A DNA stretch of 64,000 bases from the NCBI GenBank assembly GCA_029060725.1, contig JAIDTL010000002.1, positions 1-64,000 on the forward strand. Reading direction: 5' to 3'. Of the stretch, positions 35,140 to 43,008 are shown one piece after another. The notes under the pieces are model-generated. The model made no database searches. It worked only from the letters and a program-made list of their open reading frames with translations, and was not told the origin of the DNA. How positions within the stretch are numbered: position 1 is the first letter of the stretch; each line of letters opens with the position of its first letter. The DNA comes from Muribaculaceae bacterium. Lineage in GTDB: Bacteria; Bacteroidota; Bacteroidia; Bacteroidales; Muribaculaceae. The translations under genes and the position numbers were made by a program.

Positions 35140-37278
35140 ATGATGAAATTATTAGGCAGATCTCTCTGTGTAATAAATATGACTACCGTCGCGGCAAATC
35201 TTCTTGTCGCGACGGCAATCATGTCCGGATGCAGCTCTAATAACGGAAAAATTGACCGTTATGCATTAGTGACGAGAAATAATCCTCATGTGACAGCTAT
35301 AGACACTATGGCTTCTCTCACTGTTGGCAACGGAGGCTTTGCTTTCACAGCTGACGTCACCGGCCTTCAGACATTCCCCGAATTATATTCAGCCGGTGTG
35401 CCTCTCGGAACTATGAGCGACTGGGGGTGGCATAGTTTCCCTAATTCAAATGACTACAAATTTGAAGAGACACTCAAAGAATATGACTTTGGTCGTGGCA
35501 AGACTGAACTTTACTCCGTTCAATTTAAGGAAGATGGACGAAATAAAGATGCAGCCAATTATTTCCGTATTAATCCTCATCGTTTGCATCTCGGTGCTAT
35601 AGGATTCAAAGGTATAAATGCTGAATCACTTTCCGACATAGATCAGACTCTCGATATGTGGGATGGAGTCATAAATTCAAGCTTTAAGTCAGATGGCAAA
35701 AAAGTGACCGTAAAGACCTCTGTCGATCCGGTGCTCGATCTCGTAGGTGCTGTCATCAATGATGAAGGCAGACATTCGATTTCTCTACGTCTTCCCTACC
35801 CTACAGGTAATCACAGCGATGACGCCTGCGACTGGGAAGCGGACTCACTTCACCTTACAGAAATAGTTTTGTCAGAGCCCGGAAAAGCTATAGTTAAGCA
35901 CACTCTCGACTCCACCTCTTACTTCATCACTCTTAATTGGGAGGGGAAGACTGAAGCAACTTTAGAGAAGGCCAACGAAGTCATCATATCTCCGGATGAA
36001 GACAAATGGAGTATAACTGCTCAGTTTACCGAAGATATGACAGACGGCGCAAACATCAGTGCAGAAAAGGTAATTGCTGATGCAAGCGAATACTGGCAGA
36101 AGTTCTGGAAAGAGGGAGGAGTAGTAGATTTCAGCAATTGCACTGACCCTCGTGCTAAAGAACTTGAACGTCGAGTAGTCTTGTCGCAATATCTTCTTGC
36201 TACCAATTGTGCCGGATCCACTCCTCCACAGGAAACAGGCTTAACATATAATTCTTGGTTCGGAAAGTTTCATTTGGAGATGATCTGGTGGCATCAAGCC
36301 CAATTTGCCCTCTATGGTCATGAAGATCTTCTTGCTCGCACACTTCCTTGGTATGAGAAAGCTGAAGCCAACGCTAAATCTATTGCAGAGCGTCAGGGTT
36401 TCGAAGGTGTGCGTTGGATGAAGATGACAGATCCTTCTTCTATTGAGGCGCCGTCGGGTGTAGGCTCATTCCTTATCTGGCAACAGCCACACCTCATTTA
36501 TCTTGCCGAACTTCTTTATAGGGCTAACCCAGACTCAGCTGTACTCAATAAGTATTATCCACTTATCGACAAGACTGCTGAATTCATGGCTTCTTTTGCA
36601 GACTGGGATGAGGAAAATGGAAGATACATCCTAAAGGGAATCATTCCAGCTCAAGAAACACTGAAGGCTTCAGAGACTGTCAACCCGCCGTTTGAACTTT
36701 CATATTGGCATTTTGGTCTCAATACCGCTCAGAAGTGGAGAGAACGCATGGGACTTGACAGAAAGCCTGAATGGGATAAAATCACTAATAATTTATCCCA
36801 TTTAGCTGCAAAAGATTCCCTATATCTTGCTGCTGAGACTGCTCCTCAGACATACGAAGACATTCGCTTCACTTCCGACCACATGGCTGTGCTTGGTTCG
36901 CTTGGCATTCTTCCAGCCTCGCCACTTGCCGACCCGAAGATTCTTGACAACACATTCGACTGGGTTTACAAGAATTGGAATTGGGACAAGACTTGGGGAT
37001 GGGACTATCCCACGACAGCAATGTGTGCAGTCCGTGTTGGACAACCTGAAAAAGCTATAAATGCACTCTTGATGGATAAGCGAACAAACACTTATCTGCC
37101 CAACGGACATAACTTCCAAGACAATCGTCTTCGTTGCTATCTTCCCGGTAATGGAGGTCTTTTGACTGCTATAGCACTAATGACTGCAGGTTGGGACGGT
37201 TGTGAAATTGAAAATCCCGGCTTCCCAAAGGATGGCACCTGGGACGTACGCTGGGAAGGCATTAAGCCACTCCCTTGA
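35140..37278 (+). CDS. six-hairpin (alpha/alpha)6 glycosidase lipoprotein, family uncertain
   Basis: A 712-residue lipoprotein (lipobox IMSGC, Cys ~residue 31). An N-terminal beta-sandwich (residues ~35-310) is followed by an (alpha/alpha)6-type catalytic region. Typical phrases are WFGKFHLEMIWWHQAQFALYG, GVRWMKMTDPSSIEAPSGVG, FLIWQQPHLIYLAELLYR and KTWGWDYPTTAMCAVRVG. The pattern recalls clans GH-L/GH-M (GH65, GH95 and relatives), but I cannot fix the family. The acidic residues in HLEM (Glu) and in GWDY (Asp) are candidate catalysts. Flanked by GH28-GH105 and GH106 in a tight run, it probably removes a side-chain sugar of rhamnogalacturonan. A GC-rich hairpin sits in its signal-peptide codons. 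Confidence 0.7.
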   Translation: MMKLLGRSLCVINMTTVAANLLVATAIMSGCSSNNGKIDRYALVTRNNPHVTAIDTMASLTVGNGGFAFTADVTGLQTFPELYSAGVPLGTMSDWGWHSFPNSNDYKFEETLKEYDFGRGKTELYSVQFKEDGRNKDAANYFRINPHRLHLGAIGFKGINAESLSDIDQTLDMWDGVINSSFKSDGKKVTVKTSVDPVLDLVGAVINDEGRHSISLRLPYPTGNHSDDACDWEADSLHLTEIVLSEPGKAIVKHTLDSTSYFITLNWEGKTEATLEKANEVIISPDEDKWSITAQFTEDMTDGANISAEKVIADASEYWQKFWKEGGVVDFSNCTDPRAKELERRVVLSQYLLATNCAGSTPPQETGLTYNSWFGKFHLEMIWWHQAQFALYGHEDLLARTLPWYEKAEANAKSIAERQGFEGVRWMKMTDPSSIEAPSGVGSFLIWQQPHLIYLAELLYRANPDSAVLNKYYPLIDKTAEFMASFADWDEENGRYILKGIIPAQETLKASETVNPPFELSYWHFGLNTAQKWRERMGLDRKPEWDKITNNLSHLAAKDSLYLAAETAPQTYEDIRFTSDHMAVLGSLGILPASPLADPKILDNTFDWVYKNWNWDKTWGWDYPTTAMCAVRVGQPEKAINALLMDKRTNTYLPNGHNFQDNRLRCYLPGNGGLLTAIALMTAGWDGCEIENPGFPKDGTWDVRWEGIKPLP
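35186..35215 (+). other. stable GC-rich hairpin inside signal-peptide codons
   Basis: A 12-bp stem with one G-U pair (35186-35197 with 35204-35215) and a 6-nt loop. The outer eight pairs are the perfect GC-rich arms CCGTCGCG and CGCGACGG, within codons 16-25 of the lipoprotein gene. Confidence 0.7.
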
Positions 37279-37289
37279 TTATCTTAGGG

Positions 37290-37349
37290 TTATGATGCCT
37301 GATACGTATCATAACTCACCATATACTTTTAAACACTGAAATTTAAAAG
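37290..37349 (+). promoter_or_regulatory. paired inverted repeats upstream of GH106 gene
   Basis: The 84-bp gap before GH106 holds a 7-bp inverted repeat (37290-37296 with 37308-37314) that overlaps the perfect 10-bp palindrome GATACGTATC (37301-37310). It also holds an 8-bp inverted repeat (CTTTTAAA at 37326-37333 with TTTAAAAG at 37342-37349). There is no consensus promoter between them. This may be an operator, an RNA-processing site or a mild attenuator. Confidence 0.5.
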
Positions 37350-37362
37350 CCCAATAACCTAT

Positions 37363-40107
37363 ATGAAATCAAAATACCAAAAATTTGCTACCGTCTGTCT
37401 ACTGGGGAGCGCAATATTCTTTACGCATGCCGACGACAAATCTACCGACTGGTATGCTGAGACTATTGTCAATAAGCCATTCGTAAGATGGTGGTGGCAA
37501 GGAAGTGCTGTAGATCCGGAAGGACTTACATTCAATCTCGAAGAATTTGCCCGTCAAGGATTGGGTGGCTTCGAAATCACTCCAATCTACGGCGTACAAG
37601 GCTACGAAGCTAATGACATACCATATTTATCCGATAAGTGGATGGATATGCTACGTCATGTGACTAATGAAAGCCATCGCCTTGGTCTTCAACCAGAAAT
37701 GAACAATGGCACGGGGTGGCCTTTTGGAGGTCCGGAAGTTACTGAAAATGAAAGTGCTCAAAAACTGATCATTGAAAAGTGGAACGTTGCTCCGGGTAAA
37801 AAACTCAATGTAAAAATTGAACCGCAAGATGAAAAGCAACGACAATTTGCCACTGTAGAAAAAATTATGGCAGTTGACGGTGACACTCGTATCGACATCA
37901 CCAATAAGCTGAAGAAAGATGGCACTCTCAATTGGACTGCTCCTAAGAAAGGAAACTGGGAAGTATATGCCCTATTTGCAGGAAGAACTTTCCAGAAAGT
38001 CAAACGCGCAGCTCCCGGAGGGGAAGGATATGTCGTAAACCATTACGACAGCATAGCCGTAAAGAAATATCTCGACCGCTTCGATCGTGCTTTTGCCGGA
38101 AAAGAAGAGACTTTCCCAAAAGTGATGTTTAACGATTCATACGAAGTATACGGATCTGACTGGACAAAGGGTCTTTTTGATGAATTTGTAAAAGACCATG
38201 GTTATCGTCTTGAACAATATCTTCCTGAATTTGCTGACCAGAACAATCAGACTGAACTTAGAGGGCGCATAATAAGAGACTACAGATATACTCTTGCCAG
38301 AGTGCTTCGCGATAATTTTACAGATATATGGACTAAGTGGGCCCACAGTCATGGTGCTCAAATTCGTAATCAAAGTCATGGAAGCCCGGCAAATATTATT
38401 GACCTTTATGCTATCGTCGATATACCGGAATGTGAATCATTCGGCAGATCAGAACTAAATATTCCCGGTCTTCACCCTACCGGTGATTCTCGCCATAGTG
38501 ACGCTGACCCTGCAGTGCTAAAATTTGCATCATCTGCGGCTCATTTGGCAGGCAAACCTCTCGTATCAGCAGAAACTCTCACTTGGCTAACGGAACATTT
38601 CCACACTTCTCTTTCCGTAGCAAAACCGGAAATTGACCAGATGCTTGCAGCCGGCGTGAACCATATTTTCTTCCATGGAGCCACTTATTCTCCAAAAGGT
38701 GTGGAATTCCCGGGATGGCTGTTCTATGCTTCAGTCAATATGTCTCCTACAAATACTATATGGAAAGATGCTGATGCCTTGTTCAAATATATAGCACGTT
38801 GCCAGGCGTTCCTGACTGCCGGATCTCCCGATTCCGACGTCCTTCTATATTTCCCGATCGACGACATTTGGCATAGACAAGATGGCATCTACATGATGTT
38901 TGATATTCATAGTATGGATAAGAAAATGCCGGATGTAAAGGCAATGGTAGGCGAACTCGTGAAAGCCGGTCTTGATCCTGACTACCTTTCAGATGCATTG
39001 ATTGCAGACTTAAATGTTGACGCAGACGGATCTATCATTTCGAAAGGAGGCAATAGATACAAAGCTATTATCGTGCCTCCGGTCAACTTTATGCCCATTG
39101 AGACTCTTCAAGCATTTAAAGAATTAAAGGCAAAAGGGGGAAATGTTATATTTACTGAACATCTTCCATCTGATGTACCCGGACTTGCAAATCTCGAAGA
39201 AAGAAGAGCCAAGTTAGCATCACTGAAAAGCGATATGACAGCTCCGGCAAAAGATATTCAAGCTGCCATTAGCATGGCAGGTGCGACTCCGGAACCTTTG
39301 CGTACAAAAGGGGTATCCTTACTTCGAAGAGTCAATGAGGCTGGAGGATACAACTATTTTCTTGCCCTTCTTAATGATAACAGTCTTAATGGTTGGGAAA
39401 CTCTTGCAGTGCCAGCTAAGAGTGTAATGATTTTTGATCCTCTCACAGGTAAAAAGGGAAAAGCACGCACACGCAAAGGACCTAATGGCACTACTGAAAT
39501 TCTTCTTCAAGTTGAGCCGGGACAATCGTTATTGCTCAAGACCTTCCCAAATGATATCGATGCAGAAGAATGGGCATATTATGACAAAGCTGAGCCTATC
39601 GAGATCAACAAAGGGTGGAGCATAACTTTCCTTGAAAGTCAACCTACGATTGAAGGCACCTTTACAACAGATACTGTAACTTCATGGACAAATCTGAATC
39701 ATGATGCTGCAAAAATTAATTCAGGAACAGCTCGCTATCAAACTACATTTGAACTTCCTCAGGAAGTCAATGCAGATGAATGGATTCTTGATCTTGGCGA
39801 CCTTAGGGAGAGCGCTTCGGTGAGAGTCAATGGTGAAGATGTAGGAAAGGTTTGGAGTGTACCATTCACTATTCAGGTCGGGAAATTCCTAAAGCCCGGT
39901 ATTAATACTCTTGAGATTGACGTCACTAATCTTCCTGCCAATCGAATAGCCGATTATGATCGAAAAGGAAAGAAATGGAAGATTTTCAAGGATGCCAACA
40001 TAGCAAGTGTCATAGGCAAGAAGGTGGTAGATTACTCCGATTGGGAAATAGTACCATCCGGATTAAATTCTGAAGTAAATCTGATTCCTCTTATAAAGAA
40101 ACAATAA
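37363..40107 (+). CDS. secreted alpha-L-rhamnosidase, GH106
   Basis: Cleaves terminal alpha-L-rhamnose, here probably from rhamnogalacturonan oligosaccharides. The 914-residue protein has a short signal peptide (~24 residues). The N-terminal barrel carries the GH106 hallmark VRWWWQGSAVDPEGL and LGGFEITPIYGVQGYE. Acidic residues in MFNDSYEVYG and VSAETLTWLTEHFH are candidate catalytic and calcium-site residues. The C-terminal ~170 residues form a jelly-roll (WILDLGDLRESASVRVNGED, GINTLEIDVTNLPANRI), like the sugar-binding domain of GH2 enzymes. Length is normal for the family. The gap upstream is the widest after uxaB and holds two inverted repeats. It is followed after 20 nt by GH105. Confidence 0.92.
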   Translation: MKSKYQKFATVCLLGSAIFFTHADDKSTDWYAETIVNKPFVRWWWQGSAVDPEGLTFNLEEFARQGLGGFEITPIYGVQGYEANDIPYLSDKWMDMLRHVTNESHRLGLQPEMNNGTGWPFGGPEVTENESAQKLIIEKWNVAPGKKLNVKIEPQDEKQRQFATVEKIMAVDGDTRIDITNKLKKDGTLNWTAPKKGNWEVYALFAGRTFQKVKRAAPGGEGYVVNHYDSIAVKKYLDRFDRAFAGKEETFPKVMFNDSYEVYGSDWTKGLFDEFVKDHGYRLEQYLPEFADQNNQTELRGRIIRDYRYTLARVLRDNFTDIWTKWAHSHGAQIRNQSHGSPANIIDLYAIVDIPECESFGRSELNIPGLHPTGDSRHSDADPAVLKFASSAAHLAGKPLVSAETLTWLTEHFHTSLSVAKPEIDQMLAAGVNHIFFHGATYSPKGVEFPGWLFYASVNMSPTNTIWKDADALFKYIARCQAFLTAGSPDSDVLLYFPIDDIWHRQDGIYMMFDIHSMDKKMPDVKAMVGELVKAGLDPDYLSDALIADLNVDADGSIISKGGNRYKAIIVPPVNFMPIETLQAFKELKAKGGNVIFTEHLPSDVPGLANLEERRAKLASLKSDMTAPAKDIQAAISMAGATPEPLRTKGVSLLRRVNEAGGYNYFLALLNDNSLNGWETLAVPAKSVMIFDPLTGKKGKARTRKGPNGTTEILLQVEPGQSLLLKTFPNDIDAEEWAYYDKAEPIEINKGWSITFLESQPTIEGTFTTDTVTSWTNLNHDAAKINSGTARYQTTFELPQEVNADEWILDLGDLRESASVRVNGEDVGKVWSVPFTIQVGKFLKPGINTLEIDVTNLPANRIADYDRKGKKWKIFKDANIASVIGKKVVDYSDWEIVPSGLNSEVNLIPLIKKQ

Positions 40108-40127
40108 TTCACATAACTAACCCTACA

Positions 40128-41261
40128 ATGAAAAAGACAATCTTAACAATCCTTGCAGTATTAATGGCAGTTCCTGCCATTGTAGCTAAGGACGAACTCC
40201 CTCCGCGTCAGGAAACACTTAAGACGCTAATCAAGGTAAATGATCTCTACATGCGTAAGCACCCGGATCCATTATTGGGTATCCCCTATTATTCTCGTAA
40301 GAAGGTATACGAGGCTAATATCTGGACCCGCTCTATCTATTTTGAAGGTCTGATGGCTCTTCATTCAATCTACCCTGACAAGAAATATTGGCAATATGCC
40401 ACAGACTGGGCTGAAGGTTTCAAGTGGGGAATGCGTCGTGATGACACTACTACCCGCAATGCCGATAACTATGCATGCGGACAGACCTACATCGACCTTT
40501 ACAAGCTTACACCGAAACCGGAAATGCTGACTCAGACCATTTCTCTCTGCAATATGCTTGTCAACACTCCTCAAGTGGATGACTGGACATGGATCGACGC
40601 TATCCAGATGGGAATGCCGGTCCTCACTAAGCTCAGTGCAGTCACAGGCGACAAGAAATATAGCGAGAAAGCTTGGGATATGTATGAATGGAGTAGAAAC
40701 ACTTTAGCCGGCGGTCTCTACAATGAGAAGGAAGGTCTTTGGTGGCGCGATGCAGATTTTGTTCCCCCATATAAGGAACCAAATGGCAAGAATTGCTATT
40801 GGAGTCGTGGAAACGGCTGGGTAGTGGCAGCTCTTGTACGAGTACTTGAAGACACTCCTGCAGATGATCCTCACCGCGCAGTATATGTAAAGGATCTTCA
40901 AGACATGTGTGCAGCTCTCGCGAAGTGTCAACGTCCTGATGGATTCTGGAACGTGTCTCTCCATGATCCCAATAATTTTGGAGGGAAAGAACTTACAGGC
41001 ACTGCCCTATTCGTCTATGGAATGGCTTGGGGTGTTCGTAATGGAATTCTTGACAAAGCAAAATATATGCCGGTAATTACAAAAGCATGGAATGCTATGG
41101 TAAAAGAAGCTGTCCATGAAAACGGATATCTTGGCTATGTCCAAGGCACCGGCAAGGAACCGAAAGACGGACAACCCGTAGCATACGATTCCGTTCCTGA
41201 CTTTGATGACTACGGCACAGGATGCTTCCTGCTTGCAGGAGTAGAAGTCTACAAACTCTAA
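40128..41261 (+). CDS. secreted unsaturated rhamnogalacturonyl hydrolase, GH105
   Basis: A 377-residue (alpha/alpha)6 enzyme of the YteR/YesR type. It removes the 4,5-unsaturated galacturonic acid from the non-reducing end of rhamnogalacturonan lyase products. The signal peptide is ~20 residues (ending IVAK). Motifs are YACGQTYIDLYKL, DDWTWIDAIQMGMP with probable catalytic Asp157, NCYWSRGNGWVVAALVRVL, and DDYGTGCFLLAG near the C-terminus. It is the last gene of the operon before a strong terminator. It complements the PL11 lyase encoded just beyond, which makes its substrate. A perfect 8-bp hairpin lies in the signal-peptide codons. Confidence 0.94.
   Translation: MKKTILTILAVLMAVPAIVAKDELPPRQETLKTLIKVNDLYMRKHPDPLLGIPYYSRKKVYEANIWTRSIYFEGLMALHSIYPDKKYWQYATDWAEGFKWGMRRDDTTTRNADNYACGQTYIDLYKLTPKPEMLTQTISLCNMLVNTPQVDDWTWIDAIQMGMPVLTKLSAVTGDKKYSEKAWDMYEWSRNTLAGGLYNEKEGLWWRDADFVPPYKEPNGKNCYWSRGNGWVVAALVRVLEDTPADDPHRAVYVKDLQDMCAALAKCQRPDGFWNVSLHDPNNFGGKELTGTALFVYGMAWGVRNGILDKAKYMPVITKAWNAMVKEAVHENGYLGYVQGTGKEPKDGQPVAYDSVPDFDDYGTGCFLLAGVEVYKL
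40163..40181 (+). other. stable hairpin inside signal-peptide codons
   Basis: AATGGCAG (40163-40170), loop TTC, CTGCCATT (40174-40181): a perfect 8-bp stem beginning 35 nt into the GH105 coding region. Confidence 0.7.
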
Positions 41262-41282
41262 TCAAGTCTTACCACATAGTAA

Positions 41283-41313
41283 ACGAGTCGCAACTTTGCG
41301 ACTCGTTTTTTTA
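41283..41313 (+). terminator. strong terminator of the pectin operon
   Basis: A perfect 10-bp stem (ACGAGTCGCA from 41283) with a 4-nt loop and seven T. It separates GH105 from the convergent NusG-fusion gene, whose stop codon is at 41314-41316. Confidence 0.9.
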
Positions 41314-42771
41314 TCAATTCTCTACTTTAGAAAGGTGTGAGGCTGGAAGGCTGACGTCTTGCCATTTGATATATGCTGTGTCTGACAGACGGAGTGTATA
41401 CGTAAGTGTGCCATCTACACTTCTTACTTTTCGTATCGTCGCTACCTGACCGTCAAGATGGGATCCATCTTCAATTATCACTTCATCTCCAATATTCAAC
41501 GGCGGCAATTCCGATACAATATCCATTTCTACATCCTTGGTAAATGCTCCTACACTTCTCTGGAAAATCCTCATCTCCGCTTGAGGAATTACGGAATAAG
41601 GACTTGCAGGATTAGCCGTAGAACGATAACACCATGCTAAATCACCGATTATGCTAATTAGCGACGACACTCTATCGTATGGGAGTCGGATGAAAAGCAA
41701 TCCTGGAAGAACAGGTACCTCTAAACTTATCACCTTCTTCTTATCAATCTTCTTTACCGTTCGCATGGGATAGTAATACTGTATCTGATGTTGCAAATTA
41801 CTCTCTTTCTCTTTTAGTCTACTCTTTATCATTTCCAGAGTCACGCCACTCCTGAGCCTAAGCACAAACCATCCTGGATTCTTATTTGTAATCGAATATG
41901 CTACCGTATTAAGAATTTCGGTTTTTCGCATTTCGGATACTTCTTTGGGTTCTATAAGCGATAAAAATGAATATGCTTCCGGAAGATTTGTGATCATCCC
42001 TCTTATCTCATCATATTGAATATCTTCTTTTAAGGCTGCAGCTATCCAAATTGAAGTGATAGATTCCCTTGAAAATGAACCACTGAACTTCAGCCCGGCT
42101 CTTCGTCCGGTAGCATGCAGCTCTACAAGCAAGTCTTTGACTATTGCACCTTCACGGCGCTTGCCTTGTTGAAGCGGAAAGACATATTTTGCCTGAGGGG
42201 CTTTGCGCATTGAAGTGACAAGATCCTCAATATGGAGACTTTCCGGCTTTTCATCAGAATATTTCAGTGAGACAATATCCTGAAGAGATGAAAATGGATT
42301 GAATACAAGATATTGGAATGCTTTATTGTAGACAAATGCTGAAGAATCTTGCTTTACAGATATCTTTGTGAAGCGTTCCACTGCATTCAAGTTTTCCTCA
42401 ACCTCTTTAAGTCTTTTTGCTGATGTGTCTGTATCGAAACCTGATAAAGAAACAGAAAAGACATCATCAGAATCATTATCATTCATCTTAGCCTTCCATT
42501 CCTTATAAAGAGTATGTATAGCACCGATGTAGCGTTTCACAGTACTCCCCTTATGCCCATCAATCAGCATATCGACAGTCCATAACTTTACTGCTTTATT
42601 GGAGATAATGGTAATATTGTGCCTACGAAAAGAATGAATCATTGACGGTATTGCTCTTGTAGCAAGCATTTCCGACAGTCCATCTTGGTCGAGATTTTCT
42701 ACGTATTCAATAAATCCCGCCTTTATATCAATGCATGATTCTGATTCAGTGCAGTCTTTTTCAGGTTGCAT
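41314..42771 (-). CDS. fusion of degenerate tyrosine-recombinase-like region and NusG/UpxY-like antiterminator
   Basis: 485 residues with an unusual layout. Residues ~15-95 resemble the helical core-binding (SAM-like) domain of tyrosine recombinases (HNITIISNKAVKLWTVD, GSTVKRYIGAIHTLYKEW). Residues ~130-275 resemble the recombinase catalytic fold (YVFPLQQGKRREG, HATGRRAGL, FSRESITSIWIAAALKEDI). The first Arg, the HxxR box and the Tyr nucleophile are not recognisable; only Arg235 in FSRESIT sits near an expected position. Residues ~298-410 are a NusG N-terminal-type domain (NPGWFVLRLRSG, VPVLPGLLFIRLP). Residues ~423-450 are a KOW-like motif (LNIGDEVIIEDGSHLDGQVA). It is probably a transcription elongation or antitermination factor with an added, catalytically dead DNA-binding module. 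It has its own consensus promoter and lies divergent from PL11. Simple UpxY proteins are about 170 residues. The recombinase resemblance is by eye and needs a profile search. Confidence 0.72.
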   Translation of the reverse strand: MQPEKDCTESESCIDIKAGFIEYVENLDQDGLSEMLATRAIPSMIHSFRRHNITIISNKAVKLWTVDMLIDGHKGSTVKRYIGAIHTLYKEWKAKMNDNDSDDVFSVSLSGFDTDTSAKRLKEVEENLNAVERFTKISVKQDSSAFVYNKAFQYLVFNPFSSLQDIVSLKYSDEKPESLHIEDLVTSMRKAPQAKYVFPLQQGKRREGAIVKDLLVELHATGRRAGLKFSGSFSRESITSIWIAAALKEDIQYDEIRGMITNLPEAYSFLSLIEPKEVSEMRKTEILNTVAYSITNKNPGWFVLRLRSGVTLEMIKSRLKEKESNLQHQIQYYYPMRTVKKIDKKKVISLEVPVLPGLLFIRLPYDRVSSLISIIGDLAWCYRSTANPASPYSVIPQAEMRIFQRSVGAFTKDVEMDIVSELPPLNIGDEVIIEDGSHLDGQVATIRKVRSVDGTLTYTLRLSDTAYIKWQDVSLPASHLSKVEN

Positions 42772-42796
42772 GTGAGGTATTGATTAGTTTATATTG

Positions 42797-42827
42797 CAAA
42801 ATTATCAAAAAAATCCGACATATCAAA
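42797..42827 (-). promoter_or_regulatory. promoter for the NusG-fusion gene
   Basis: Minus strand: TTTG (42827-42824), 19-bp spacer, TAATTTTG (42804-42797), an exact consensus. The leader is only about 20 nt. Confidence 0.78.
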
Positions 42828-42886
42828 GGAATGACACTCTAAAATTGGAGAAAATGACTTGTTAACAATTTTTATGTCAAAATTCT

Positions 42887-42916
42887 TTTATGTATCAATA
42901 AAATGTGTTAACTTTG
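42887..42916 (+). promoter_or_regulatory. candidate promoter for PL11 gene, degenerate -33
   Basis: TAACTTTG (42909-42916) matches the -7 element, but the -33 position holds TTTA (42887-42890). A weak -33 would suit an activated promoter. The leader is about 85 nt. Confidence 0.45.
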
Positions 42917-43008
42917 TCTTTGAAAGCAAAGAATTGAGAAAGTTATTCCAACTACTTTGTAATTCTTTCTTTACCTGAAATGACTAACCTATTATAAACT
43001 AAGCATAA

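Noticed and set aside
35140-37278. assignment of the six-hairpin gene as GH95 fucosidase or GH65 phosphorylase
   Set aside because: Only general clan resemblance was seen, with no family-specific motif, so no symbol or named activity was given.
41314-42771. reading the NusG fusion as an active integrase of a mobile element
   Set aside because: Catalytic residues are not recognisable, there are no flanking direct repeats or tRNA, and neighbouring genes are ordinary pectin genes.
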